From: an uncultured Cohaesibacter sp.
GTDB taxonomy: Bacteria > Pseudomonadota > Alphaproteobacteria > Rhizobiales > Cohaesibacteraceae
Direction of reading: 5' to 3'
Assembly: GCF_963667045.1 (NCBI RefSeq)
Contig: NZ_OY762934.1
Span: forward strand, 62,001 to 126,000
Length of the DNA: 64,000 bases
The translations under genes were made by a program, and so were the position numbers. The notes under the pieces are model-generated. The model ran no database searches, had not been told where the DNA came from, and saw only the letters and a list, made by a program, of their open reading frames with translations. Below, in pieces: positions 38,842-49,523 of this stretch (position 1 is the first letter of the stretch; each line of letters begins with the position of its first letter).

Positions 38842-39882
38842 ATGACCGACGCTGCTTTTTTCTCCAAAGTTGAATCTCTTACGCTGGCGGCTGTTGCCGA
38901 GTTGATCGGTGCCGAGCTGCCGGAAGGTGCTCAGGGTGATCTGTTGGTCACCGATGTTGCTCCTATCGATACCGCAGCTGAGGGACACATCACGTTCCTC
39001 GACAATCCCAAATATGTGGGGCAGTTGGAGAAGACGCATGCGAGCGTCGTGATCTGTGCCAAGCGTTATGTGGAGCGGGTTCCCGACGGGGTTGTTGTTC
39101 TGGAATCCAAGAATCCCTATCGGGCATTCTCCGATGTTTCCGCTGCCTTCTATCCGGAAGCTGCTGTTCCCATGGCCTATTTTGAGACCAACGGCGGCAT
39201 TTCACAGGCGGCTCACATTCACCCGTCGGCACGGATCGAGGCGGGTGTGTGCGTCGAGCCGGGAGCCAGCATCGGTGCCAATGCTGAAATCGGTGCGGGT
39301 ACGACCATCGGGGCTGGCGCCGTGATCGGGCAGGGCGTTCGTGTCGGTCGCAAGTGTCATATTGGAGCCAACAGCGTGCTGCAGCATACGCTGGTTGGCG
39401 ACAGCGTGATCATTCATCCCGGTGTGTGCAGCGGGCAGGATGGCTTCGGTTTCTCGATGAGCGCTACCGGCCACCAGAAAGTGCCGCAAATCGGCCGGGT
39501 GATCATTCAGGATCGAGTCGAAATTGGTGCCAATAGCACGATCGATCGCGGCGCAAACCGCGACACCATCATCGGTGAAGGCACAAAAATTGATAACCAG
39601 GTTCAGATCGGCCACAATGTCGAAATTGGTCGTCACTGCGTTCTGGTTTCCCAGGTTGGTCTGTCAGGTTCGTCGAAACTGGAAGATTTCGTCGCGATTG
39701 GTGGACAAACCGGTGTTGCTGGTCATATTACCATTGGAATGGGCGCGCAAATTGCTGCAGTCAGCGTTGTCAAGGATGACGTTCCTGCCGGTGGCCGTTA
39801 TGGTGGCGTTCCTGCAAAGCCAGTGAAACAGTGGTTCCGTGAAATGACGGCCTTGAGCCGGCTCGCGGAGAAAAACAACTAA
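38842..39882 (+). CDS. lpxD: UDP-3-O-(3-hydroxyacyl)glucosamine N-acyltransferase
   Basis: A 346 aa lipid A enzyme that N-acylates UDP-3-O-acylglucosamine. It has an N-terminal uridine-binding domain (FLDNPKYVGQLEKTHASVV) and a left-handed beta-helix of hexapeptide repeats from about residue 120 (IHPSARIEAGVCVEPGASIG and following). The catalytic His is probably in QIGHNVEIG. It is followed by fabZ, lpxA, lpxI and lpxB. Confidence 0.95.
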   Translation: MTDAAFFSKVESLTLAAVAELIGAELPEGAQGDLLVTDVAPIDTAAEGHITFLDNPKYVGQLEKTHASVVICAKRYVERVPDGVVVLESKNPYRAFSDVSAAFYPEAAVPMAYFETNGGISQAAHIHPSARIEAGVCVEPGASIGANAEIGAGTTIGAGAVIGQGVRVGRKCHIGANSVLQHTLVGDSVIIHPGVCSGQDGFGFSMSATGHQKVPQIGRVIIQDRVEIGANSTIDRGANRDTIIGEGTKIDNQVQIGHNVEIGRHCVLVSQVGLSGSSKLEDFVAIGGQTGVAGHITIGMGAQIAAVSVVKDDVPAGGRYGGVPAKPVKQWFREMTALSRLAEKNN

Positions 39883-40005
39883 AGCTAACAATCAAAACGA
39901 GCTTGTCGGAGATTTCCCGCTTGGCGGCGGTCCGGCTGCAGAGCTCAGCAAGGGGTCTTTCATACTGGGCAAAAGACCTCGACAGGTGTTGAAGGGAAAT
40001 ACATC

Positions 40006-40473
40006 ATGAGCGACAAACAAACCCTTGATAGTGCGGATATCATGCGCGTTCTTGAGCTGTTGCCGCATCGCTATCCGTTTTTGATGATCGATCGGATCAT
40101 TGAGATGGACGGTGACGACAGCTGCATCGGCATCAAGAATGTCACGATCAACGAGCCGCATTTTCAGGGGCACTTCCCGATTCAGCCCGTCATGCCCGGG
40201 GTTCTGCTCATCGAAGCCATGGCGCAGACTGCTGGCGCTCTGTGCGTCAACAGCCGCGAAGACATGGGGACGCCCAGCCTTGTCTATTTCATGACCATTG
40301 AAAAGGCCAAGTTCCGCAAACCGGTCGTGCCGGGTGATGTGGTTCACATTCACGTTCAGAAGGTCAAGAACCGCGCCAATATCTGGAAGTTCGCCTGCGA
40401 GGCGAAGGTCGACGGTGTGAAAGTTGCCGAAGCCGAAGTGAGCGCAATGCTGATCGGGAATGAGCAGAAGTAA
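40006..40473 (+). CDS. fabZ: 3-hydroxyacyl-ACP dehydratase FabZ
   Basis: A 155 aa hot-dog-fold dehydratase of fatty acid synthesis. The catalytic His is in [13 protein letters not shown] and the catalytic Glu in [11 protein letters not shown]. Its stop overlaps the lpxA start (TAATG), the usual tight coupling of fatty acid and lipid A synthesis. Confidence 0.97.
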   Translation: MSDKQTLDSADIMRVLELLPHRYPFLMIDRIIEMDGDDSCIGIKNVTINEPHFQGHFPIQPVMPGVLLIEAMAQTAGALCVNSREDMGTPSLVYFMTIEKAKFRKPVVPGDVVHIHVQKVKNRANIWKFACEAKVDGVKVAEAEVSAMLIGNEQK

Positions 40474-41270
40474 TGGCCAATATTCATCCTACAGCAATTG
40501 TCGCTGATGGGGCTCAGCTTGCCGATGACATCGAAGTTGGTCCTTACAGTATCATCGGAGCGAATGTGACCATTGGCGAAGGTGGCAAGGTGCATTCCCA
40601 CGTGGTGATCGAAGGCAACACGACAATTGGCAAGAATGTCGAGATTTTTCCTTTTGCCTCTGTCGGCACGATTCCTCAGGACCTGAAGTTCGGGGGTGAG
40701 GATGTCGGCTGCGTGATTGGCGACGACGTCAATATCCGTGAATATGTGACCATTAATCCGGGCACCAAGGGTGGCGGCGGGTTGACGAAAGTCGGCAACC
40801 ATTGCCATCTCATGGTCGGCGCGCACATCGCTCATGACTGCATGATCGGTGACAACGTTATTCTGGTGAACCATGCAACCATTGCAGGGCATTGTGAAAT
40901 TGGCGATTATGCCATCGTTGCCGGTCTTTCAGCGGTGATCCAGTTTGCCCGTGTGGGCGAGCATGCTTTTGTTGGTGGCATGTCCGGGGTTGAGAATGAC
41001 GTGATCCCGTTTGGCTCCGTCATCGGCAACCGCGCCCATCTTGGTGGTCTCAACCTCGTTGGCCTCAAGCGCCGCGGGTTCAGTCGCGAGACCATCCACA
41101 ATCTGCGTCATGCCTATCAAATGCTGTTTACAGAAGAAGGCACCTTGGTAGAACGGGTTGATCAGGTGGCCGAGGCATATGCGGACGACGAGAATGTCAT
41201 GAAGATTGTCAATTTCATCCGCAAGGACACCAAGAAGTCTCTCTGCACACCACGCAGCAACAAGGAATGA
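40473..41270 (+). CDS. lpxA: UDP-N-acetylglucosamine acyltransferase
   Basis: A 265 aa acyltransferase that performs the first step of lipid A synthesis. Left-handed beta-helix hexapeptide repeats run from the N-terminus (IHPTAIVADGAQLADDIEVG) to about residue 190, followed by the C-terminal helical domain. The catalytic His lies in GAHIAHDCMIGDN. It overlaps fabZ by one base. Confidence 0.97.
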   Translation: MANIHPTAIVADGAQLADDIEVGPYSIIGANVTIGEGGKVHSHVVIEGNTTIGKNVEIFPFASVGTIPQDLKFGGEDVGCVIGDDVNIREYVTINPGTKGGGGLTKVGNHCHLMVGAHIAHDCMIGDNVILVNHATIAGHCEIGDYAIVAGLSAVIQFARVGEHAFVGGMSGVENDVIPFGSVIGNRAHLGGLNLVGLKRRGFSRETIHNLRHAYQMLFTEEGTLVERVDQVAEAYADDENVMKIVNFIRKDTKKSLCTPRSNKE

Positions 41271-41273
41271 TCC

Positions 41274-42143
41274 ATGGCTGTTTCCGGTGATGGGCCGGTG
41301 GGCATCATCGCCGGCGGACAGGACCTTCCCTTCGAGGTTGTCGACGCCCTGAAAGAATCGGGGCGCGACTATTTCCTGTTTGGAATTGTTGGCGAGGCGG
41401 ATGCCCGTATCGAGGCGCATCCGCATCTCTGGCTGAAGTGGGGCGAGATCGGCCTTCTTTTCAAGACAATCGAGCAAATGGCCATTGCCGAGCTTCTCTG
41501 CATCGGGTCCATTCGTGCACGTCCGGATTTTCGCAGTATCAGGCTTGATTTCGGGGCGGTGAAGGCACTGCCTGCCATCCTCAAGATCATGGCTGCCGGG
41601 GGGGACGAAGGCGTGTTGCAGGGCGTGGCCCGGTTCATGGAGAAGCGCGGGGTCCGGCTTGTGTCGGTGCCCGAGGTTGCTTCCCGGCTGGTCGTGGGGC
41701 CGGACCTGTCGGTCGGGGCGGCGCTGGCTGAGGTTAATGAGGATGATATTGCGCTCGCTGCGCGGGCTGCAGGCCTCATTGGGGCGCTGGACGCCGGGCA
41801 GGGGGTGGTTGTTGCTGCCGGGCGCATTGTGGCTCTGGAAGGGCCGGAGGGAACCGACCAGATGCTCGACAGGGTCTTCCGGATCCGCGAGGAAAAGCGC
41901 GCGCGCTGGACCTATGGCAAACAGGGGCTGCTGCTCAAGCGCGCCAGACCGGGGCAGGACCTTCGCTTCGACATGCCAACGATTGGCCCCCGCACCATCG
42001 AGAATGCCAGAAGAGCTGGTCTCGCTGGTATCATTTGCGCAGAGGGCGAGGTTCTTTGCGCCAATCGTCTGCAAAGTCTAGCCATGGCGAAAGAAGCTGG
42101 CCTGTTTCTACAAGCCAGAAAGCTTGATGACGTCGCGCTGTAA
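41274..42143 (+). CDS. lpxI: UDP-2,3-diacylglucosamine pyrophosphatase LpxI
   Basis: A 289 aa protein of the DUF1009/LpxI family that makes lipid X by attacking the alpha phosphate of UDP-2,3-diacylglucosamine. LpxI replaces LpxH in most alphaproteobacteria. The N-terminal VGIIAGGQDLPFEV and the C-terminal KRARPGQDLRFDMPTIGPRT, which carries the proposed catalytic Asp, are visible. It starts 3 nt after lpxA. Confidence 0.95.
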   Translation: MAVSGDGPVGIIAGGQDLPFEVVDALKESGRDYFLFGIVGEADARIEAHPHLWLKWGEIGLLFKTIEQMAIAELLCIGSIRARPDFRSIRLDFGAVKALPAILKIMAAGGDEGVLQGVARFMEKRGVRLVSVPEVASRLVVGPDLSVGAALAEVNEDDIALAARAAGLIGALDAGQGVVVAAGRIVALEGPEGTDQMLDRVFRIREEKRARWTYGKQGLLLKRARPGQDLRFDMPTIGPRTIENARRAGLAGIICAEGEVLCANRLQSLAMAKEAGLFLQARKLDDVAL

Positions 42144-42233
42144 TCTGGTTGTGATTGTCTGGTGCCATGCGGCATCTGATGTCCGCGGTCGGGAGAGGTC
42201 TCCTGCGCGGTTCCAGGGCTGAGGAGAAGCCGA

Positions 42234-43385
42234 ATGGATGACAAGGGTCCGCTGATCTATATCGTTATTGGCGAGGATTCCGGCGATCAGCTCGGAGCGC
42301 GTGCGGTCAAGGCTATCAAGACACTGCTGGGTGGCCGGGTCCGGTTTGCCGGGCTGGCCGGGGAGCGTATGCAGGAAGAGGGGCTGTCGACGCTTTTCCC
42401 GCTTTCTGAGATCGCGGTGATGGGGATCATCAATATCATCCGTCAATATCCCTCCCTGCATCGGCGCGGAATGGAGGTGGTGGAGGATGTGATCGCCAAA
42501 GAACCGGATCTCCTTCTGATCATTGACAGTCCGGAATTTACCCATGCCGTGGCCAAGCGCGTTCGCAAGCGGCATCCGGATTTACCGATCATCGATTATG
42601 TATCGCCCAGTGTATGGGCCTGGCGCCCCGGTCGTGCCCGCAAGATGACACGCTATGTCGATCATGTGCTGGCGCTGCTGCCTTTTGAGGTTGAGGTGCA
42701 CAAGCGCCTTAAGGGACCTCCCTGCACCTATGTCGGCCATCCGCTTATCGAGCGTCTCGACGTGCTGCGACCTCAAGCCGGTGAGCGGGGGCCGCTGGAG
42801 ACGCCTGTTCTTCTGGTGCTGCCGGGGTCTCGCCGGAGCGAGGTGTCGCGACTGTTGGTCGAATTCGGTGAGGTCGTGCGGCTGGCAAGGGAGAGGCATC
42901 CAAATCTGCGTGTCATTCTGCCTGCGGTCAGCCATCTCAGAGGGCTGATCGATGAGGGGCTGAAGGAGTGGCCCGTTCAGCCAGAAATCGTGGTCGGGGA
43001 AGACGCCAAGTTTGCTGCGTTCCGCAAGGCTCATGCCGCGCTGGCGGCTTCGGGGACTGTCACGCTGGAACTCGGGCTTTCGGGTGTTCCGATGGTTGTT
43101 GCCTACAAGGTCGACTGGATCGTCCGCCAGTTCAAATGGCTGCTGACGGCCCATTCGATTGTGCTGACCAATCTTGTGCTGGGGCGAAATGCGATCCCTG
43201 AATTTCTCGATGACGAGGCGAACGCCAGAAGGCTGGCAGACAATCTGCTACCGTTGCTGGAGGCCGGCCCGGCCCGTACAGCGCAGGTCTCCGCTCTTGA
43301 AGAGCTTGATGAAAAGATGACGCTGCCTGATGAAACTCCCAGCGAGCGGGTTGCCTGCATCGTGCGGGGCTTCCTGCCTGGCTGA
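42234..43385 (+). CDS. lpxB: Lipid-A-disaccharide synthase
   Basis: A 383 aa GT19 glycosyltransferase that joins lipid X to UDP-diacylglucosamine. GEDSGDQLGARAVKAI at the N-terminus, DSPEFTHAVAKRVRK, the YVSPSVWAWRPGR motif and LPGSRRSEVSRL are family features. It starts 90 nt after lpxI; the gap holds no gene. Confidence 0.96.
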   Translation: MDDKGPLIYIVIGEDSGDQLGARAVKAIKTLLGGRVRFAGLAGERMQEEGLSTLFPLSEIAVMGIINIIRQYPSLHRRGMEVVEDVIAKEPDLLLIIDSPEFTHAVAKRVRKRHPDLPIIDYVSPSVWAWRPGRARKMTRYVDHVLALLPFEVEVHKRLKGPPCTYVGHPLIERLDVLRPQAGERGPLETPVLLVLPGSRRSEVSRLLVEFGEVVRLARERHPNLRVILPAVSHLRGLIDEGLKEWPVQPEIVVGEDAKFAAFRKAHAALAASGTVTLELGLSGVPMVVAYKVDWIVRQFKWLLTAHSIVLTNLVLGRNAIPEFLDDEANARRLADNLLPLLEAGPARTAQVSALEELDEKMTLPDETPSERVACIVRGFLPG

Positions 43386-43439
43386 GGCGTTTCGCTGCCG
43401 CGGGTTCAAGGATTGCCCGATATTTTGATATGCCCAACG

Positions 43440-43466
43440 AAAAAAGGCTCCCGCAAGGGAGCCTTT
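43440..43466. terminator. Bidirectional terminator between lpxB and gltA
   Basis: An inverted repeat (AAAGGCTCCC / GGGAGCCTTT, loop GCAA) is flanked by an A-run and a T-run. It serves the two convergent transcripts. Confidence 0.8.
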
Positions 43467-43498
43467 CTGCATTCGTGATGCTGTTGAAACGGGCGCGC

Positions 43499-44788
43499 TT
43501 AGCGGTCATCCATCTCGACATAGTCGCGCAATGGGGCGCCAGCGAAGAGCTGACGCGGGCGACCGATGCGCTGGGACGGATCTTCAACCATCTCTTTCCA
43601 CTGGGCAATCCAGCCCACGGAGCGAGCCACAGCGAACAGCACGGTGAACATTTCCGCCGGGAAGCCCAGTGCACGCAGGGTGATGCCGGAATAGAAGTCG
43701 ATATTCGGATAGAGCTTCTTCTCGATGAAATACTCATCGCTAAGGGCGATCTTTTCCAGTTCCATTGCGACCTGCAGGGTCGGATCATCGCCATGGCCCA
43801 GTTCATTGAGCACTTCATGGCAGGTCTGCTGCATGATGCGCGCACGCGGGTCATAGTTCTTGTAGACGCGATGGCCGAAGCCCATCAGGCGGAACGGATC
43901 ATCCTTGTCTTTTGCCTTGGCAACATACTCGGCCACGCGGTCAACAGTCCCGATCTGATGGAGCATGTTGAGGGCAGCTTCGTTGGCCCCACCGTGGGCC
44001 GGGCCCCAGAGGCAGGCAATACCGGCAGCGATACAGCCGAACGGGTTGGCACCTGAAGAACCGGCAAGACGAACCGTCGAGGTCGAGGCGTTCTGCTCGT
44101 GGTCGGCATGCAGAATGAAGATGCGGTCCATGGCGCGTGCCAGCACAGGGTTCACTTCATATGGTTCTGCTGGAACGGAGAAGCACATGTGCAGGAAGTT
44201 TGCTGCGTAGCTGAGGTCATTGCGCGGATACACAAACGGCTGGCCGATGGAGTATTTGTAGGCCATGGCTGCCATGGTTGGCATCTTGGCGATCATGCGA
44301 AGGGATGCCACCATACGCTGATGCGGATCGGCAATGTCCGTGGAGTCATGATAGAAGGCAGACAGCGCGCCGACGATACCGACCATCACAGCCATCGGGT
44401 GGGAGTCACGACGATAGCCAGTGTAGAACTTGCTCATCTGCTCGTGCACCATGGTGTGGCGCGTCACGCGGGTGTCGAAGTCTTTCTTCTCTTCGGGAGT
44501 TGGCAGGTGGCCATAAAGCAGCAAGTAGCAGGTTTCTAGGAAGTCGCCATGTTCAGCCAACTGCTCGATCGGGTAGCCACGATACAGCAGAATACCCTTT
44601 TCGCCATCGATGTAAGTGATTTCTGACTCACACGATGCCGTTGAGGTGAAGCCTGGGTCGTAGGTGAACATTCCAGTTTCTTTGTAGAGGGACCCGATGT
44701 CGATAACGTCTGGCCCGATAGATCCGCTTTTGATGGGGAACTCCCAGGACTGGTCACCAACAGTCAAAGTTGCTTTTTTATCACTCAT
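43499..44788 (-). CDS. gltA: Citrate synthase
   Basis: A 429 aa type II (hexameric) citrate synthase that starts the TCA cycle. The catalytic His regions [11 protein letters not shown] and [14 protein letters not shown] are present, together with [15 protein letters not shown]-type sequence (here [15 protein letters not shown]). It is convergent with lpxB and separated from it by a terminator. Confidence 0.96.
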   Translation of the reverse strand: MSDKKATLTVGDQSWEFPIKSGSIGPDVIDIGSLYKETGMFTYDPGFTSTASCESEITYIDGEKGILLYRGYPIEQLAEHGDFLETCYLLLYGHLPTPEEKKDFDTRVTRHTMVHEQMSKFYTGYRRDSHPMAVMVGIVGALSAFYHDSTDIADPHQRMVASLRMIAKMPTMAAMAYKYSIGQPFVYPRNDLSYAANFLHMCFSVPAEPYEVNPVLARAMDRIFILHADHEQNASTSTVRLAGSSGANPFGCIAAGIACLWGPAHGGANEAALNMLHQIGTVDRVAEYVAKAKDKDDPFRLMGFGHRVYKNYDPRARIMQQTCHEVLNELGHGDDPTLQVAMELEKIALSDEYFIEKKLYPNIDFYSGITLRALGFPAEMFTVLFAVARSVGWIAQWKEMVEDPSQRIGRPRQLFAGAPLRDYVEMDDR

Positions 44789-45145
44789 TCGGATACTCCC
44801 AAATTTTGAAAACTATTTGCTGTTGTTTATGGCGGTTGAGCTTCGTGCGTGGGTACGAGAAACTTTCCGCAACAACGTAGGAATTGCGCTTTCGGTATCT
44901 GATTTTTTGCTCGGTAGCAAGCAGTCTTAGGACTGAATATAGGTGTCGGATCGTGAAATATATAGGACTTTCAGTACTTTATCCTACAAAAGTATGAGCG
45001 CTTCAGTCGCATGACATTCATAATTGTTGAAACAATTATCGCGATAAGACTATGCTTATTCTGCTGGAAATTGGCAAGTACGGATTCATATTTTTTGTTT
45101 GTTGCGCATTTGCCCTGAAATCTTGTCATTCATACTCAAGATACG
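44789..45145. other. gltA upstream region
   Basis: About 360 nt of AT-rich sequence lie between the gltA start and the gltX terminator. It presumably holds the gltA promoter and a long leader on the minus strand. No convincing gene or RNA was recognised. Confidence 0.4.
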
Positions 45146-45173
45146 CAAAAAGCCGACCATTAGGTCGGCTTTT
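45146..45173 (-). terminator. Intrinsic terminator after gltX
   Basis: A perfect 8 bp stem (on the plus strand AGCCGACC / GGTCGGCT, loop ATTA) has A and T runs on its two sides. It lies about 35 nt beyond the gltX stop on the minus strand. Confidence 0.75.
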
Positions 45174-45206
45174 GTGTAATTTTTCTAAAAAGGCTGTGTA
45201 AAAACC

Positions 45207-46628
45207 CTATTGGGCCTGATCCTTAAGGCGGGCGATCGATTCATCTTTGCCCAAAATAATCAGAACGTCGAAGATGCCCGGCGACGTGGCGCGGCCGGTC
45301 ATGGCAGCGCGCAGCGGCTGGGCGACCTTTCCGAGCTTGAGATCCTTCTCTTCGGCAAAGGCTCTCACCTCGGCGTCTGTGCTTTCCAAGGTCCACTCGC
45401 CAAGGGATTCAAGGCGCGGCAGGAGCTCCTTCAGCATGGCGCGGGATTCATCGGTCAGCTGCTTGGCTGCCTTCTCTTCCATTACCAATGGTCGGGTGTC
45501 GAACAGGAAGGCCAAGCCGTCCTTGAGTTCGAGCAGCGTCTTGGCGCGTTCCTTGACGCTCGGCATGGCCAGCATGATCTGGGCCTCTTTGGCATCATCG
45601 ATCTTGTCCAGCATGGCCTGTCCGTCTTCCAGATGAGGCAGCAGGGCGGTGAGCTGGGCATAGAGGTCGGCGTCATCTGCATGGCGCATGTGGATGCCAT
45701 TGAGGTTTTCGAGCTTTTTGAAGTCGAAGCGCGAGGCGGCCTTGTTCATGCCTTCAAAACCGAACCATTCGACCATCTGTTCTGTCGTCATGACTTCGTC
45801 GTCACCGTGGGCCCAACCCAGACGGACGAGATAGTTGCGCATGGCGACCGGCAGATAGCCCATGTCGCGATAGGCCTCAACACCAAGGGCGCCGTGACGC
45901 TTGGACAGCTTTGCGCCATCCGGTCCATGGATCAGCGGAATATGCGCCATGACAGGGACATCCCAGCCCATGGCCTGATAGACGAGAGTCTGGCGGGCTG
46001 CGTTGGTCAGGTGGTCGTCGCCGCGCATGATATGGGTAACGCCCATGTCGTGGTCATCGACAACCACGGCAAGGTTGTAGGTTGGGTTGCCATCCGAACG
46101 CATGATGATCATGTCATCAAGGTCCTTGTTCGGGAACTTAACAGTGCCCTGAACCTGATCCTCGATCACCGTGATCCCTTCCTGAGGAGCCTTGAGGCGA
46201 ATGGCCGGAGCGACGCCTTCCGGTGCTTCGGACGGGTCACGGTCACGCCAGGTGCCATCATAGCGCGGCGGGCGCTTCTCGGCACGGGCCTTCTCGCGCA
46301 TTTCGGTCAGCTCTTCAGGAGAGCAGTAGCAGCGATAGGCCATGCCCTTCTCCAGCATCTGCTCGACGACTTCCCGGTGGCGTTCAACACGTGAATACTG
46401 CGAGATGGGGTCGCCGTCGTAGCTCAGGCCCATCCACTCCATGCCAGCGATAATCGCGTCAATGGCGGCTTCGGTGGAACGTTCGCGGTCAGTGTCTTCG
46501 ATGCGGAGCAACATCTTGCCGCCGTTGGCCTTGGCATAGAGCCAGTTGAAGAGAGCGGTGCGAGCCCCGCCGATGTGAAGAAAGCCTGTCGGGGACGGAG
46601 CGAAGCGCGTTACAACCTGGGAACACAT
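45207..46628 (-). CDS. gltX: Glutamyl-tRNA synthetase
   Basis: A 473 aa class I aminoacyl-tRNA synthetase. The HIGH-type motif is in [14 protein letters not shown] and the KMSKS-type motif in [12 protein letters not shown]. The N-terminus [20 protein letters not shown] is the family start. It is divergent from comEC, with about 200 nt between them. Confidence 0.95.
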   Translation of the reverse strand: MCSQVVTRFAPSPTGFLHIGGARTALFNWLYAKANGGKMLLRIEDTDRERSTEAAIDAIIAGMEWMGLSYDGDPISQYSRVERHREVVEQMLEKGMAYRCYCSPEELTEMREKARAEKRPPRYDGTWRDRDPSEAPEGVAPAIRLKAPQEGITVIEDQVQGTVKFPNKDLDDMIIMRSDGNPTYNLAVVVDDHDMGVTHIMRGDDHLTNAARQTLVYQAMGWDVPVMAHIPLIHGPDGAKLSKRHGALGVEAYRDMGYLPVAMRNYLVRLGWAHGDDEVMTTEQMVEWFGFEGMNKAASRFDFKKLENLNGIHMRHADDADLYAQLTALLPHLEDGQAMLDKIDDAKEAQIMLAMPSVKERAKTLLELKDGLAFLFDTRPLVMEEKAAKQLTDESRAMLKELLPRLESLGEWTLESTDAEVRAFAEEKDLKLGKVAQPLRAAMTGRATSPGIFDVLIILGKDESIARLKDQAQ

Positions 46629-46831
46629 AATGCTATCAGTAACCTGTTGTTCGGGATATAGTACACCAGTAGTTGAAGACGGGTGTGCAAGGAAACTCAG
46701 GAGAGCCTCGCAGTGCGCACTGCTTCATGAACCGGCGATTGAAGTTGTGAAGGATCTAGCACAGCTTGCGCCTGTGGCGAAAGACCTCAGGGCTGTCAGA
46801 GTGTCGAAAAAAGGGTGCATAAGGACGAAAT

Positions 46832-49267
46832 ATGGCGCAAAGCCCCTTCCATCAGCCAGAGGATGCCGCCGAAACGGTCTGGCCCCTTGCTCCGCCCCCC
46901 AATGACAACCCTGACGAGGATGGTGGGGAAGCAGGATCTGGCGTCGGATATGACTGGCTGGGCCTGACCGGCCGCCCCGTGCTGGCGCGGCGTCTGATGT
47001 TTCGTCTGGAGGCCTTCTGGCAGCTCTTGGCGCGCAACTGGCAGGAAGATTGTGTCGATCAGAATGCCCGCTTTCTCTGGGTGGGCGTATGCATGGGGTT
47101 TGGTGCTGCGGCCTATTATGCCTTGCCGGATGAGCCGAGCTTTCCGGTGTTGCTTGCAGTGGCAATGGGGCTTTGTGTCTGGGCTTTCATCCGCGCGCGC
47201 AAGGGCCTGGTAACATTTCCTTTGCTGTTGGCCACGTCCGTCGTTGTCGGGCTTTGCGCTGCCTGTGGGCACGGGCAGTTTGCCACCACACCGGTGCTGT
47301 CGCAGAGCGTTTCCGGCGAAGTTACTGGTCGCCTGGAGCGGGTCGAGCAGCGTGGCACTGCGGAACGGCCACAGGAGCGCTGGACCATTGCCGTGGAGGC
47401 GATCAACAAGCTCAAACCTGAAGAGACACCGCGCAAGCTATTGCTTGTTCGGCGCGCCATGGGCGAGACTTATCGGGTTGGAGAGCGGCTGAAGATGGTG
47501 GCGCAGTTGACACCACTGCAGCAACCGGCCTATCCGGGCGGGTTTGACTATGGCCGCTATCTCTGGGCAAGAGCGATTGGCGGGCAGGGCTATCTTGGCC
47601 GTTCCATCACGCGATTGCCGGAAAAGCGGGAAGGCGCAATGGCTTCCTTTGGCCTGATGCTGAAAGACGGGATCGAACGCACACGGCAGCGGGTTGCCAG
47701 CTATATCACCGATAGGGTTGACGGCAAGGCGGGCGGTCTTGCGGCGGCGCTGGCCGTTGGCAAGCGGGACTTTCTCTCCGAAGATGTTGAAACAGCCCTC
47801 CGGCGCAGCGGGCTAGCGCATATTCTTGCCATCTCCGGGCTGCACATGGCGCTGGTTACCATGACGGTCTTCTGGGGTGTAAGGGGCTTTCTGGCCTTGT
47901 GGCCGTTCCTGTCGCTGCGCTATCCGATCAAGCAGTGGGCTGCGGGTGCGGCTCTGCTCAGTGCCGTGGCCTATCTGGTATTGTCCGGGGCGTCGGTTGC
48001 CACTATCCGGGCTTTCTGCATGACGGCTATCTTTCTTGTTGCGATATTGGCAAAACGCCCCGCGATGACCATGCAAAATCTGGCGCTGGTCTTGATCTTG
48101 CTGATTTTCATGCAGCCTTATGGTGTTGTTGAAGCGGGCATGCAGATGTCGTTTGCAGCGACCGCTGCGCTCATAGCCTCCTATGATCGACTGACCCGTT
48201 TTCGATATCGCCGTGCGGATGCTGATCATGGTGCCGGTGCGGGGTGGGGCCTGATGACGGGGGGCATCTTGACCGTCGGGCGGTGGATCGCCGGGATCGG
48301 GTTGACGTCGCTTATCGCCAGCATTGCGGTGCTGCCTTTCTCTGTTGCCCATTTTCAGCAGATGGCACCGTATGGTCTGGTGACCAATCTGTTGGCTATG
48401 CCACTGGTAAGCCTGCTGGTGATGCCTATGGGGCTGGTTTCCGTGCTGCTGACGCCATTCGGGCTGCAATCCTGGCCGCTCGATCTGGCCGAGTGGGGGC
48501 TTGACTGGGTGATCGCTATCGCCGAGATGACCTCGCGCTGGTCGTCGGCGGACTATCTGGTCATCAAGGCGGGCGGAAACTTCCTGCCGTTGGCGGTGCT
48601 GGGGCTGGCTGTCTATACCATCCACCGTCGCATGCTTTCCTCGCTGGCTGCCATACCCATGCTGCTCGCCCTTGTGCTCTGGTGGTATAGTCCGATGCCG
48701 GATCTATGGATATCTGAGGGTGGGACGCGCATCGCCACTCGGGATGCGAACGGAGCGTGGCAACTGACCGGCGGGCGCAGGAAGACGCTGGACTTCAACG
48801 CGCTCTTGCGGGCCGATGGCGACACGCGGGCTCTTGGTGACGGCGCATCTGATCCCGGTGTATCAGCCTGTGACAAGGAGGCCTGCCTTGTTCCTTCTAT
48901 CTATACGGTAAGGGGCGACAGAACGTCATTATCGCTGGCAATCGTGAAGAAGCCGGCGGCCTTTGCCGAAGAATGCCTGCGGCGCGATATCATCGTATCG
49001 CGATTGCCAATCCCGCAAAACTGCGTTGGGCCGGCTCTGATCCTGGGAGAAGCCGCATTGGCTGAATCTGGTGCCCGCTTCCTCTCATTCAAGGCAGTCG
49101 ACAGCGGAGACACGGTGCCTTGCAAGGAAGCGACCGACGGAGATCCATGTGGGCTGAAATATGGGCAGAGTGCCGATGTGCTTGGCAACGGCGGCAGTCC
49201 GCGCTGGACGCTGAAGGCAATGACTGCTTTGCCGCAGGGAAAGCGGCCATGGATGCCGCAATCCTGA
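46832..49267 (+). CDS. comEC: ComEC/Rec2-family protein
   Basis: An 811 aa polytopic membrane protein of the DNA-uptake channel family. An N-terminal DUF4131-type region (about 85-270) is followed by the Competence domain with LAAALAVGKRDFLSEDVE, the HILAISGLHMALV motif and many helices to about residue 615. The C-terminal part has no HxHxDH metallo-beta-lactamase motif; it ends in a shorter soluble domain beginning ISEGGTRIATRD, as in many alphaproteobacteria. An AAGGA ribosome-binding site lies before the ATG. Whether it supports DNA uptake cannot be told. Confidence 0.9.
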   Translation: MAQSPFHQPEDAAETVWPLAPPPNDNPDEDGGEAGSGVGYDWLGLTGRPVLARRLMFRLEAFWQLLARNWQEDCVDQNARFLWVGVCMGFGAAAYYALPDEPSFPVLLAVAMGLCVWAFIRARKGLVTFPLLLATSVVVGLCAACGHGQFATTPVLSQSVSGEVTGRLERVEQRGTAERPQERWTIAVEAINKLKPEETPRKLLLVRRAMGETYRVGERLKMVAQLTPLQQPAYPGGFDYGRYLWARAIGGQGYLGRSITRLPEKREGAMASFGLMLKDGIERTRQRVASYITDRVDGKAGGLAAALAVGKRDFLSEDVETALRRSGLAHILAISGLHMALVTMTVFWGVRGFLALWPFLSLRYPIKQWAAGAALLSAVAYLVLSGASVATIRAFCMTAIFLVAILAKRPAMTMQNLALVLILLIFMQPYGVVEAGMQMSFAATAALIASYDRLTRFRYRRADADHGAGAGWGLMTGGILTVGRWIAGIGLTSLIASIAVLPFSVAHFQQMAPYGLVTNLLAMPLVSLLVMPMGLVSVLLTPFGLQSWPLDLAEWGLDWVIAIAEMTSRWSSADYLVIKAGGNFLPLAVLGLAVYTIHRRMLSSLAAIPMLLALVLWWYSPMPDLWISEGGTRIATRDANGAWQLTGGRRKTLDFNALLRADGDTRALGDGASDPGVSACDKEACLVPSIYTVRGDRTSLSLAIVKKPAAFAEECLRRDIIVSRLPIPQNCVGPALILGEAALAESGARFLSFKAVDSGDTVPCKEATDGDPCGLKYGQSADVLGNGGSPRWTLKAMTALPQGKRPWMPQS

Positions 49268-49523
49268 GCGCTTCTGCTAGATGGTAAGACCTCTGAGACC
49301 ACACCTCAAAGCAAAGAGAGAGCGTTTCCTCTGGCAGACGGTGCTTTCCTCTATGGGCCGATGATCGGCATCCGATCCGTGCCAAGCGGCATTTCTAAGC
49401 GGCTATTCTAGGGATTTCACCCGGTGCCTGGGCGTTGCAAGGGCCTGTTCTGCGTATCCAATAGGACTGCTCTTGCGTTCAAACGAGCCGGTCAAGCGGA
49501 TGGCTCAACCGGCCGTGAGGACC